NCBI GenBank assembly: GCA_017643965.1
Contig: JAEPMM010000140.1
Location: 1-8,088, forward strand
Source of the DNA: Marinobacter sp.
Lineage (GTDB): Bacteria; Pseudomonadota; Gammaproteobacteria; Pseudomonadales; Oleiphilaceae
Direction of reading: 5' to 3'
Length of the DNA: 8,088 nucleotides
How positions within the stretch are numbered: the stretch's first letter is position 1; the number at the start of each line of letters is the position of its first letter. This document shows, piece by piece, positions 1 to 6,531 of the stretch. A program made the position numbers and the translations under genes. The notes below the pieces were generated by a model. It saw only the letters and a list, made by a program, of their open reading frames with translations, did not search any database and was not told the DNA's origin.

Positions 1-617
1 AAAAGACCTGTCCCCTGCCCTTGCTGGGGCTGGTGCACCTGCGCAACACCATCACCCAACACCGCCCCATCGGCATAGGCGAAACGCTGGATATTGATGT
101 GCGCCTGGACGGCCAGAAACAGGGTTCGAAGGGGCTGGAATTTGATCTGATCACCGAGGCGCGGTCCGCCGGCAGGCTGGTGTGGGAAGAAAACAGCACC
201 ACCCTGTTCCGCCAGCCGCAAGCCGGCGGTTCATCCGCCACCGGCCAGCCGCCCGAACTGCAACGTTTTCCCAATACCGTAAACATCAAGGCGCCGGAAT
301 CCATCGGCCGCCAGTACGCCGGCGTTTCCGGTGACCGCAATCCGATTCACATGCACGCGCTGACGGCCAAGGCCTTCGGATTTCCCCGCGCCATCGCCCA
401 CGGCATGTGGAGCAAGGCGCAGGCCCTGGCCTGCCTGGAACAACAACCGGGCTGGAACGGTAACAACGTGACGGCGAGCTGCCAATTCAAGAAACCCCTG
501 TTCCTGCCCGGCACTGCGCAACTGAACTGGCAGGCCGGCTCCGGAAACTGGGATTATCAATTGCTGAACGCGAAAGGGGATGCGCCTCACCTGACCGGTG
601 AAGTGAGCTGGGGCTAG
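1..617 (+). CDS. MaoC-like acyl dehydratase (hot-dog fold), 5' end outside window
   Basis: This is the C-terminal part of a MaoC/R-specific enoyl-CoA hydratase-like protein, a family that usually hydrates or dehydrates acyl-CoA or acyl-ACP thioesters in the cytoplasm. The frame is open to the left edge (first full codon at base 3), and the reading just before the first possible start (TTG at 21) continues naturally as family sequence, so the gene very probably begins upstream. Family members of this two-hot-dog type are about 280-290 residues and about 200 are visible. Numbering from the TTG, residues 1-65 look like the end of a first hot-dog domain. Residues 99-120 hold the MaoC signature YAGVSGDRNPIHMHALTAKA, with the catalytic-type Asp105 and His110, followed by the AHGMW stretch at 126-130. 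The substrate cannot be told from sequence. The stop TAG at 615-617 overlaps the stop of the opposing kinase gene. The start is outside the window; the family call is firm. Confidence 0.88.
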   Translation, partial: KTCPLPLLGLVHLRNTITQHRPIGIGETLDIDVRLDGQKQGSKGLEFDLITEARSAGRLVWEENSTTLFRQPQAGGSSATGQPPELQRFPNTVNIKAPESIGRQYAGVSGDRNPIHMHALTAKAFGFPRAIAHGMWSKAQALACLEQQPGWNGNNVTASCQFKKPLFLPGTAQLNWQAGSGNWDYQLLNAKGDAPHLTGEVSWG

Positions 618-2179
618 TCAGCCCCACAGGCGTCGGCGGCAGCACCGGCAACGGGTAAGGTGAAATAGAAACGGGCGCCGCCATCCTCGGGGCGCTCGAA
701 GCCGATGTCGCCACCCTGCGCCTGAATCAGCGAACGGCACATGGACAGGCCAATGCCCATACCGTCCTGCTTGGTGGTGTAGAACGGCAGGAACAGTTTG
801 TCTTCGGCGCCTTCTGGCAAACCGGTTCCGTGGTCGCGCACCTCGATGCGCACGCAGCCGCTGCCACACAGGGCCGCAGACACTTCCACCGGAATCGATG
901 ACCCCGTGCCGCGGGTCGCCTCCAGGGCGTTGCGAATCAGGTTGAGGGCCACCTGCTGGACCTGGATCGGATCCGCCAGCACCTCGGGCAGGCTGTCGTC
1001 CACCGTAACCTCAATGCCACCCTCGTTATTGCGCATGTCCACTTCCGCAAACTGGCGGGTGTCTTCCAGCAGCGCCGGAACCGACAGCACTTCCTTGCCC
1101 GTCGCCGGTTTCTTCATAAAACGGCGGATGCGGCGAATGATCTCACTGGCGCGGTGGGACTGGGCCTCGATCTTGTCGAGGGTTTCCTGCAGCAGCTCCC
1201 GGTCAAGGGTGTCTTTCGCCATCATGCGTTTGGCAACGCGGGCGTAATTGGTGATCGCGGTCAGTGGCTGATTGACTTCGTGGGCAAACCCCGCGGCCAT
1301 CTCCCCCATGGTGGACAGCCGGGATGCGTGGGCCAGCTGATCGCGCTGCTCCTGCACCAGTTCTCTGGCGGCATCCAGCTCCTGCTCGTTCTCCAGCTCG
1401 GTGGTAATGTCCCGGAACACCACCACCGCGCCGTAAAGCGTATCGCCTTCCAGTTTCGGGGTGGAGCGGTACTCGGCCGGGAATGAGCTGCCGTCTGCCC
1501 GCCGCAGAGCAATGTCACGCTGATTTTCAGCCACTCCCTGCTGGCAGGTGGCCTGCACCGGCAGAAGAGCAGACTCGTCACCGCAGGCGGCCATGTGCAG
1601 CTTGAAGAAGTTGCGACCAATCAGTTCTTCGACCGGGCTGCGCATGATGAGTGCCGCCGCCGGGTTGGCAAACACGATGTTGCCGCCCGCATCGAGCCCG
1701 TATATCCCTTCGCTGATAGCATTCAGAATACGGGCCTGATCATTCTCCAGCTGCCGGTTGCGGGCCTGCAGCTCTCTTTCAAGACGGATAACGCGGGCGT
1801 GAGTCTTGACCCGGGCGATGACTTCCTGGGCCTGGAAGGGCTTGGAAATGTAATCAGCGCCACCAAGGGAGAAACCTTTGACCTTGGCCTGCACATCGTC
1901 AAGGGCAGACAGGAAAACCACGGCGCTGTCGGAGGTCACCGGGTCAGCCTTCAGACGCTGACACACCTGATAGCCATCCAGTTCAGGCATCATGATGTCC
2001 AGCAGGATCACCTCCGGCTGATGGCGATGCGCCAGATCCAGGGCTTTTTCGCCATCGTTTGCAATCAGCAGGCGGTAACCTTTGTCTTTCAGGGTTTCAT
2101 AGAGCACTTTCAGGTTCTGGGGATTGTCATCCACCAGCAGAACCGTCGTCTCTTCAGTCTCGCTGACAACTGCAGTCAT
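614..2179 (-). CDS. soluble sensor histidine kinase, REC-PAS-HisKA-HATPase_c
   Basis: A 521-residue cytoplasmic kinase with no membrane segment or signal peptide. Domains in order: receiver domain about 12-130, with acidic pair Asp17/Asp18, phospho-acceptor Asp61, Ser91 and Lys113; short helical linker 131-148; PAS domain about 150-258; a second helix 259-287; HisKA dimerisation domain with the H-box FAHEVNQPL and phospho-His300; HATPase_c with N-box Asn413/Asn417, G1 box RDHGTGLP (Asp449), F-box FLPFYTTK (463-470) and G2 box GMGIGLS (473-479). All catalytic residues are present, so it should be active. The kinase core resembles FixL/TodS-type kinases, but I do not see the FixL haem-binding region in the PAS domain, so the signal is unknown. 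It lies 44 bases downstream of a FixJ-type regulator, its likely partner. The ATG at 2177-2179 has no visible Shine-Dalgarno, and the only later in-frame alternative, a GTG at Val16, would cut into the receiver domain. Its 3' end overlaps the opposing MaoC-like gene. Confidence 0.93.
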   Translation of the reverse strand: MTAVVSETEETTVLLVDDNPQNLKVLYETLKDKGYRLLIANDGEKALDLAHRHQPEVILLDIMMPELDGYQVCQRLKADPVTSDSAVVFLSALDDVQAKVKGFSLGGADYISKPFQAQEVIARVKTHARVIRLERELQARNRQLENDQARILNAISEGIYGLDAGGNIVFANPAAALIMRSPVEELIGRNFFKLHMAACGDESALLPVQATCQQGVAENQRDIALRRADGSSFPAEYRSTPKLEGDTLYGAVVVFRDITTELENEQELDAARELVQEQRDQLAHASRLSTMGEMAAGFAHEVNQPLTAITNYARVAKRMMAKDTLDRELLQETLDKIEAQSHRASEIIRRIRRFMKKPATGKEVLSVPALLEDTRQFAEVDMRNNEGGIEVTVDDSLPEVLADPIQVQQVALNLIRNALEATRGTGSSIPVEVSAALCGSGCVRIEVRDHGTGLPEGAEDKLFLPFYTTKQDGMGIGLSMCRSLIQAQGGDIGFERPEDGGARFYFTLPVAGAAADACGAD

Positions 2180-2181
2180 AT

Positions 2182-2220
2182 AAAAAGGCCGGTTGGAAAA
2201 TTATCCGTATCATGCCGGCC
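2182..2220 (-). terminator. GC stem plus T-run between regulator and kinase (terminator- or attenuator-like)
   Basis: Read on the minus strand, GGCCGG (2220-2215) can pair with CCGGCC (2192-2187). The second arm is followed at once by five T residues (2186-2182), and the kinase ATG begins three bases later. The stem is only 6 bp and the loop is 22 bases, longer than in a typical intrinsic terminator, so it may be weak, partial or fortuitous. If it works, it would lower kinase expression relative to the regulator. The same bases also hold a promoter-like pair, so the two readings compete. Confidence 0.3.
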
Positions 2221-2227
2221 GAATCAA
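2200..2227 (-). promoter_or_regulatory. candidate sigma-70 promoter for the kinase gene
   Basis: On the minus strand TTGATT (2227-2222, four of six matches to the -35 consensus and overlapping the regulator's stop codon) is followed after exactly 16 bases by GATAAT (2205-2200, five of six matches to the -10). Transcription would begin near 2193, giving a leader of only about 14 bases with no Shine-Dalgarno. This would give the kinase its own promoter inside the operon. It is a prediction from hexamer matches only. Confidence 0.33.
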
Positions 2228-2856
2228 CGGGCGTCGATAAGGTCCTTTACGGACAGGACCATACGAACCAGGTGCGCGAGGGAGTGGGTGCCCATCTTGT
2301 GCATCACCCGGGAACGGTGAATCTCGACGGTGCGCTGGCTGATCTCCAGCTCGATGGCGATCACCTTGTTGGCCTGACCGGCAATCATGCGATCCATGAT
2401 CTCATGCTCACGCGGGGTAAGGCTCTTGATGCGCTTGATGATTTCCTGTTTCTCATCCAGCGACTTACGCTGCTCCAGATCCTGCTCCAGCGCCGCCTCG
2501 ATCTTTTCCAGCAGCGCCTCTTCCCGATAGGGCTTCTGGATGAAATCCACGGCCCCTTCTTTCATGGCGTCGACCGCCATGGGCACGTCGCCGTGGCCGG
2601 TCACAAAGATGATCGGCAGAATGGAGTGCTTTTCATTGAGTTTCTTCTGAAGCTCCATGCCGTCCATGCCGGGCATGCGGATATCCAGCACGATGCAGCC
2701 GGCCATCTTCTCGGAATAGTCTCCGAGGAACGCGGTCGCATTTTCATACGTCTTTACTGGCTTGCCATCGGATTTCAGCAGCAGTTCCAGGGAATCCCGA
2801 ACGGCCTCGTCATCCTCGACCACGTAAACGGTTTGCTGGATATCAGTCATGTGCAC
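2224..2856 (-). CDS. FixJ-family response regulator (REC + LuxR-type HTH)
   Basis: A 210-residue two-component transcription regulator. The receiver domain (about 9-125) has acidic pair Asp15/Asp16, phospho-acceptor Asp58 in VLDIRMPGMDG, Thr86 in the FixJ-typical TGHGDVPMAV stretch, and Lys108 in the IQKPY motif. A helical linker (about 115-143) leads to a LuxR/GerE helix-turn-helix at 145-205 (LTPREHEIM, then a recognition helix around SQRTVEIHRSRVMHKMG). Phosphorylation should favour dimerisation and DNA binding; the target promoters cannot be seen here. Start choice: GTG at 2856 lies 5 bases after AGGAG, while ATG at 2850, two codons later, lies 11 bases after it. Both are possible and differ by two residues. 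It begins 31 bases after the stop of the Lon-like protease gene and ends 44 bases before the kinase gene. Family call is certain; pairing with the adjacent kinase is inferred from adjacency and from the FixL/FixJ type of both proteins. Confidence 0.94.
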   Translation of the reverse strand: MHMTDIQQTVYVVEDDEAVRDSLELLLKSDGKPVKTYENATAFLGDYSEKMAGCIVLDIRMPGMDGMELQKKLNEKHSILPIIFVTGHGDVPMAVDAMKEGAVDFIQKPYREEALLEKIEAALEQDLEQRKSLDEKQEIIKRIKSLTPREHEIMDRMIAGQANKVIAIELEISQRTVEIHRSRVMHKMGTHSLAHLVRMVLSVKDLIDAR

Positions 2857-2887
2857 TTGCTCTCCTGTTCTTTATTATCAGGGCCGG

Positions 2888-5296
2888 TCAGTGAATCGAC
2901 GGGTCTTTGTGCTCGTCCCGGGCGTGTTCCTGGCGCTCGTGCTCGCGCATCTTCTCGAGCCGTTGCTGGATAATGCCAAAAACACTCTGTTTCGGGTACC
3001 GGCCATTCTCATCCGCTTTACCGGCGGGTTTGCCCAGCAACAGGGTGATCGCCTCCTCGGCACGCGCTACAGAATATACGGCGAACTGACCCTTTCGTGT
3101 TGCCTGAACCACCTCACTGTCCAACATCAGGTTCTGAACATTGGTAGACGGCACGATGACCCCCTGAGTTCCGGTCAAGCCGCCTTTAAGCTGACAGGTA
3201 TTGAAAAAACCCTCAACTTTCTCGTTCACGCCGCCAATCGGCTGTACTTCGCCAAACTGGTTCACCGAGCCGGTGATCGCCAGATCCTGCCGCACCGGCA
3301 GTTCCGACAACGCGGATACCAGCGCGCACAACTCCGCCAGCGAGGCACTGTCGCCATCCACTTCACCGTAGTTCTGCTCAAAGGTAAGACTTGCCGACAG
3401 GTGCATGGGGTCATTCACCGCAAAATGCGCTGCCAGCCAGCTGCTGAGAATCATCACACCCTTGGAATGGATGTTACCGCCGAGCTTGACGTCGCGCTCG
3501 ATATCCATCACCGCACCATCTCCATAATAGCAGGTGGCCGTGATGCGGTTGGACAAGCCGAACTCGAAACCGCCGGTGGACAACACCGACAGGGCGTTCA
3601 CCTGCCCCACGCAGGTGCCACTGGTCGACACCAGCGTTGAGCCGTCGCGGATGGAGTCGTAGAACTGATCGCGAATCCGGCTGCTGCGGTACCTGGCGCT
3701 TTCCAGCGCCCGCTCCACGTGCAGATCCTGAATCAGCTTCGCCCCGGCCTGGCGGGCCCAGAAATCCGACTCCCGCAACAGGTTGGCAATATCCGCGGCA
3801 TGCAGTGAGAGCCGGTCCTGATGCTCCGCCATGCGGGCGCTGTACTCAATAATTCTTGCCACCGCCTTGTTGGAGCAGTGCAACAACTTCTTTTCACTGA
3901 CCAGACTGGCGATGAATTTGGCGTAAAGAATCTGGCTGTCGTCCGAGCGGTACATTTCATTCTCGAAATCCGCCGTGACCCGGAACAGTTCGCTGAACTC
4001 CGGATCGTAATCCTGCAGCAACAGCCAGGTTTCCCGGTCACCGAACAGCACCAGTTTCACTTCCAGCGGGATGGCTTCCGGCTCAATGGAAATGGTGCCT
4101 GACAGCGTCAGTTCCCGCTCCAGGGAGTTGATCTGTATCGACTTGGAGCGCAGGGCCCGCTTGAGCGCGTCCCACACAAACGGCTGCTCCAGCACCTTGA
4201 TGGCATCCATCAACAGGTAGCCGCCGTTGGCGCGATGGATGCTGCCCGGCCGAATCAGGGAAAAATCGGTGAACACGGTGCCTTTGTAGGTGACGTTTTC
4301 CACGTAGCCGAACAGGTTGTGGTAGGTGGGGTTATCTTCCACCACCACCGGAACCTCGTCGGTTTTCTGATGCACCAGCACGTTGACCAGATAGCGGCGC
4401 GGCATCTTCTTGTCGAGGGAGGCATAGGCAATCGCCGCCTGCTCCTCGTTGTCTTCGAGGAAAATATCGAGGTTTTCCGCCATGTCTTTGCGAACCGCCT
4501 CGATATACTCAACCACTTCGGGCAGCTCCTTGTACCGCGCCACCAGCTCGTCCAGCTGATGGCCGGAAATACCCTCGAGAGTCTCCTGATTCAGTGCCTG
4601 CTGCTCCTCGGCGTAGTCCTGCTCCCAGTCCGCCAGCTTGCGCAGCGCCTGGCGCAGCTTTTTCTCGAGGCGATTGATGTCCTCCTCGAATTTATCTCGC
4701 TGCTGCTCGGTCAGGTTCTTGAACGACTCCGCCGTGTGAGGCTCGTCACCGTTCATGGCCACCAGGCGATACCCGCCCGGTGTGGAAATAGTCAGGCTGA
4801 CTTTCTTGCGCCGGGCCTGGGCGGCCACCTTTTCCAGTTCGTCTTCCTGCTTTTTGCCGTATTCGCTCTTCAGCTGTTCAGAGCGTTCCAGAAAACTGTC
4901 ACTGTCGAACGTCTGGGGGATGATTTTCATCAGCCGCCCCATCAGCTTTTCCATGTCCTGCTTCAGCGTGGTGCCCTTGCCAGCCGGCAGCCGCAGCACC
5001 TTGGGTACCCGCGGCTCTTCAAAATTCGCGACATAGCACCAGTCGTGACTGCTGTGTTCGGTATCCACGTGATGCTCAAGGTAGCGAAGCATCATGGTGC
5101 GCTTGCCCAGCCCGTTTCGGCCGACCGCGTAAACGTTGTACCCGCTGTGAGGCATGGCGAGCGCGAAGCGCACGGCTTCCTGGGCGCGGTTCTGGCCAAC
5201 AATTTCCGCCAGCGGCTCCAGTTGCCGGGTGGTTTTGAACGGCAGATCTTTTAGAACACAGGCTTTGTAAAGCTGGTGCAGGGACAGTGACTTCAA
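2888..5296 (-). CDS. Lon-family protease (LonB/LonC-like, AAA_32 type) with degenerate ATPase motifs
   Basis: An 802-residue serine protease with a Lon-type Ser-Lys dyad, close to the usual length of about 780-820. The N-terminal AAA-like module starts near residue 20. Its P-loop GRNGLGKRT (59-67) has Arg where the Ser/Thr should follow Lys, and the Walker-B-like GGYLLMDA (358-365) keeps Asp364 but has Ala instead of Glu. A long charged helical insertion, probably coiled coil, spans about 190-290. The proteolytic domain spans about 575-755, with catalytic Ser650 in the DGDSAS motif and Lys693 in GGVNEKVEGFF. A charged Glu/Arg/His-rich tail follows (757-802). This is the family that Pfam covers with AAA_32, LonC helical and Lon_C domains. 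Some relatives (LonC) are reported to work without ATP, and the altered motifs leave that open here. The TTG start is supported by AGGA seven bases upstream, an in-frame stop 21 bases before it, and no ATG between. It is first in a likely operon with the two-component genes. Confidence 0.92.
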   Translation of the reverse strand: MKSLSLHQLYKACVLKDLPFKTTRQLEPLAEIVGQNRAQEAVRFALAMPHSGYNVYAVGRNGLGKRTMMLRYLEHHVDTEHSSHDWCYVANFEEPRVPKVLRLPAGKGTTLKQDMEKLMGRLMKIIPQTFDSDSFLERSEQLKSEYGKKQEDELEKVAAQARRKKVSLTISTPGGYRLVAMNGDEPHTAESFKNLTEQQRDKFEEDINRLEKKLRQALRKLADWEQDYAEEQQALNQETLEGISGHQLDELVARYKELPEVVEYIEAVRKDMAENLDIFLEDNEEQAAIAYASLDKKMPRRYLVNVLVHQKTDEVPVVVEDNPTYHNLFGYVENVTYKGTVFTDFSLIRPGSIHRANGGYLLMDAIKVLEQPFVWDALKRALRSKSIQINSLERELTLSGTISIEPEAIPLEVKLVLFGDRETWLLLQDYDPEFSELFRVTADFENEMYRSDDSQILYAKFIASLVSEKKLLHCSNKAVARIIEYSARMAEHQDRLSLHAADIANLLRESDFWARQAGAKLIQDLHVERALESARYRSSRIRDQFYDSIRDGSTLVSTSGTCVGQVNALSVLSTGGFEFGLSNRITATCYYGDGAVMDIERDVKLGGNIHSKGVMILSSWLAAHFAVNDPMHLSASLTFEQNYGEVDGDSASLAELCALVSALSELPVRQDLAITGSVNQFGEVQPIGGVNEKVEGFFNTCQLKGGLTGTQGVIVPSTNVQNLMLDSEVVQATRKGQFAVYSVARAEEAITLLLGKPAGKADENGRYPKQSVFGIIQQRLEKMREHERQEHARDEHKDPSIH

Positions 5297-5379
5297 GGTT
5301 CGGTCCTGTAACGGTCAGAATGCCTGGCGATCACCCGCTCGGGGGCGGAGCCGCCATCTGGTTTTGTTTATGGGCGGTC

Positions 5380-5408
5380 ATTGTAGAATCTGCTGCCGGC
5401 TATGTCGC
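5380..5408 (-). promoter_or_regulatory. candidate sigma-70 promoter for the protease / two-component operon
   Basis: On the minus strand GCGACA (5408-5403, four of six -35 matches) precedes TACAAT (5385-5380, five of six -10 matches) with a 17-base spacer. Transcription would begin near 5373, leaving a leader of about 77 bases before the TTG start. It is the best hexamer pair I found upstream of the gene; no activator site is evident. Confidence 0.35.
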
Positions 5409-5526
5409 GTTCCGGCCAAACATTTTCCGACAGACGTCAGACAATCCAGTTTTTGTTATTCAGTTCACAATTTAAGCTCTGGTTATTTTTCAGACAGCTG
5501 TTCCAGAACTAAACTTCATCTCCCGG

Positions 5527-5536
5527 CGGACGTCCG
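5527..5536. repeat. 10-base perfect palindrome upstream of the PilZ gene
   Basis: CGGACGTCCG is self-complementary over 10 bases. The flanking CCCGG (5522-5526) and CCGGG (5534-5538) offer an alternative stem. It ends 39 bases before the PilZ start, so it could be an operator or a leader hairpin, but a GC-rich palindrome of this size can arise by chance. Its central GACGTC occurs once more 96 bases upstream. Confidence 0.3.
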
Positions 5537-5575
5537 GGCTACAACAATCATAAGACACGCAATGGATGCTGATGG

Positions 5576-5953
5576 ATGATGAGTGATTCCGCAGACCGCA
5601 GAATCAAGGAACGCTACCCCGCTATGTGCCTGAAGGTCAGGCTACGTGAGCGCGGCTTTTTCGGGCGGGGGAAACACCCCACGGCGGTAACCTGCCTCGA
5701 CATGAACCGTTATGGCATGGCCGTGTTGTGCCCGCGGCCGGTGGAACCCGGCGCCCGGTTGCACCTGGATTTTGACGGCAAGTACATTTCAGAGTCACGG
5801 GTGGCGGCGCAGGTGGTGAACTGCCAGGCATTCCAGACCGGCTACCGGGTCAGCCTCAGGTTCAGTTATTGCTGCGACAAGCGAGGCTACTCACGGACCG
5901 TGGACAATGCCCTGTCGCGAATCGAAGGCTTTTACAACCGTTTCGCCAGTTAG
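5576..5953 (+). CDS. PilZ-domain protein (putative c-di-GMP-binding)
   Basis: A 125-residue single-domain protein. PilZ domains bind cyclic di-GMP and act as small cytoplasmic effectors in motility, biofilm or polysaccharide control. The RxxxR motif is present at the N-terminus (Arg9-Ile-Lys-Glu-Arg13, before Tyr-Pro), and beta-strand-rich sequence follows to about residue 100. The second motif, usually D/NxSxxG, reads DMNRYG at about 43-48 with Asn in place of Ser, so ligand binding is likely but not assured. Two consecutive ATG codons (5576 and 5579) are possible starts; other ATGs just upstream are out of frame, and no strong Shine-Dalgarno is seen. The C-terminal helix (about 103-123) is a common PilZ extension. 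The gene stands alone, divergent from the protease gene and convergent with the flavodoxin-like gene 75 bases away, with no clear terminator between them. Family call is good; the partner process is unknown. Confidence 0.85.
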   Translation: MMSDSADRRIKERYPAMCLKVRLRERGFFGRGKHPTAVTCLDMNRYGMAVLCPRPVEPGARLHLDFDGKYISESRVAAQVVNCQAFQTGYRVSLRFSYCCDKRGYSRTVDNALSRIEGFYNRFAS

Positions 5954-6028
5954 CATAGGCACCTGCAGGCGCGCATCCAGACTGCCGTGCTTCTGCACCG
6001 CCTTCTGAAGTACCTTCTCCGGCAGCTT

Positions 6029-6499
6029 CTAGAGGACTCCGGCATCCAGGCTGGCGGCCACATACATCCCCAGTTCCCGGCACTGTGCCTCGAATTCGTC
6101 CCGGTAATCACCGCGGCAGATCAAAGGCTCCTGAATCAGCTTCCAGCGCAGACCGGTGGTGATGCTCTCGATGGCGCGATGGGTGCCGGTGCCGTCGTGG
6201 CCGGCACGAATGTAGTAAGTAAAGGGCAGGCCCTGGGTTTGCTCCAGGCAGGGATAGTAGCTGCGATCAAAGAAGTCTTTGAGCGCACCGCTCATGTAGC
6301 CGAGGTTTTCCGTGGTGCCAAGGATGATGGCGTCGCAGGCAAGAACGTCATCCGGGCCGGCCTCGAGGGGCGGCAGAACGGTAACGTCGACGTTTTCGAT
6401 ATCCGGGTGCTTGGCGCCCTGCTCTATGGCATCCCGCAGTTTGAGGGTGTTCGCAGAGGGCGCATGGGCAACGACCAGTAACTTCTTCGGGTTGTCCAT
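6029..6499 (-). CDS. flavodoxin-like NAD(P)H-dependent oxidoreductase
   Basis: A 156-residue protein of the flavodoxin / FMN-reductase superfamily. The N-terminal strand and phosphate-binding loop read LLVVAHAPSANTLKL (7-21), where the FMN phosphate should bind. The second flavin-contacting segment is IILGTTENLGYMSGALKDFF (58-77), typical of this family, and GHDGTGTHRA (100-109) resembles the third loop. It ends with the usual amphipathic helix (EFEAQCRELGMYVAASLDAGVL region, 135-156). It should be a soluble cytoplasmic FMN protein; the electron donor and acceptor cannot be told. The ATG at 6499 has a strong Shine-Dalgarno GGAGG seven bases upstream. The gene starts 32 bases after the recA stop with no terminator in the gap, so it may be co-transcribed with recA and share its SOS control (inference). 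Length and start are normal for the family. Confidence 0.88.
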   Translation of the reverse strand: MDNPKKLLVVAHAPSANTLKLRDAIEQGAKHPDIENVDVTVLPPLEAGPDDVLACDAIILGTTENLGYMSGALKDFFDRSYYPCLEQTQGLPFTYYIRAGHDGTGTHRAIESITTGLRWKLIQEPLICRGDYRDEFEAQCRELGMYVAASLDAGVL

Positions 6500-6531
6500 G
6501 GCCCCACCTCCGTTATCAGCGGCGGAATCGC

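Larger units (their letters stand above)
5297..5575. other. divergent intergenic region between protease and PilZ genes
   Basis: These 279 bases separate two divergently transcribed genes and hold no convincing gene. They contain a candidate minus-strand promoter (separate entry), a short GC hairpin GGCGGAGCCGCC at 5344-5355 without a T-run, two copies of GACGTC (5433-5438 and 5529-5534), and a 10-base palindrome 40 bases before the PilZ start (separate entry). For the plus strand only a poor promoter match is seen, TTTTCA (5487-5492), 17 bases, TAAACT (5510-5515). A small open frame ending at 5579 runs through here but has no recognisable product. Confidence 0.6.

Noticed and set aside
487..714. 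Minus-strand frames over the MaoC-like gene and its junction (231-590, 487-714)
   Set aside because: They are antisense or out of frame to the clearly recognised MaoC and kinase genes and show no domain.
4235..5254. 339-codon open frame on the plus strand opposite the protease gene, and similar long plus-strand frames at 1595-2320, 2212-2973, 2849-3640 and 6784-7638
   Set aside because: They lie antisense to genes with clear family motifs. Their translations are rich in His, Leu, Gln and Arg without recognisable domains, as expected for shadow frames in GC-rich DNA.
5344..5355. GGCGGAGCCGCC hairpin as an intrinsic terminator
   Set aside because: The loop would be about two bases, no T-run follows directly on either strand, and no gene ends nearby.
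5364..5579. 71-codon plus-strand frame in the divergent region, ending across the PilZ start (ATGA-type overlap)
   Set aside because: It has a TTG start, no Shine-Dalgarno, Cys- and Ser-rich sequence without family resemblance, and it covers the presumed promoter region.
5982..5997. GTGC-TTCT-GCAC hairpin between the convergent PilZ and flavodoxin-like genes as a bidirectional terminator
   Set aside because: The stem is only four base pairs and there are no T-runs on either side.
5891..6028. 45 sense codons in frame after the TAG of the flavodoxin-like gene, suggesting read-through or a premature stop
   Set aside because: The protein already ends with the usual family C-terminus, much of the extension is antisense to the PilZ gene, and a run of this length is unremarkable in GC-rich DNA.
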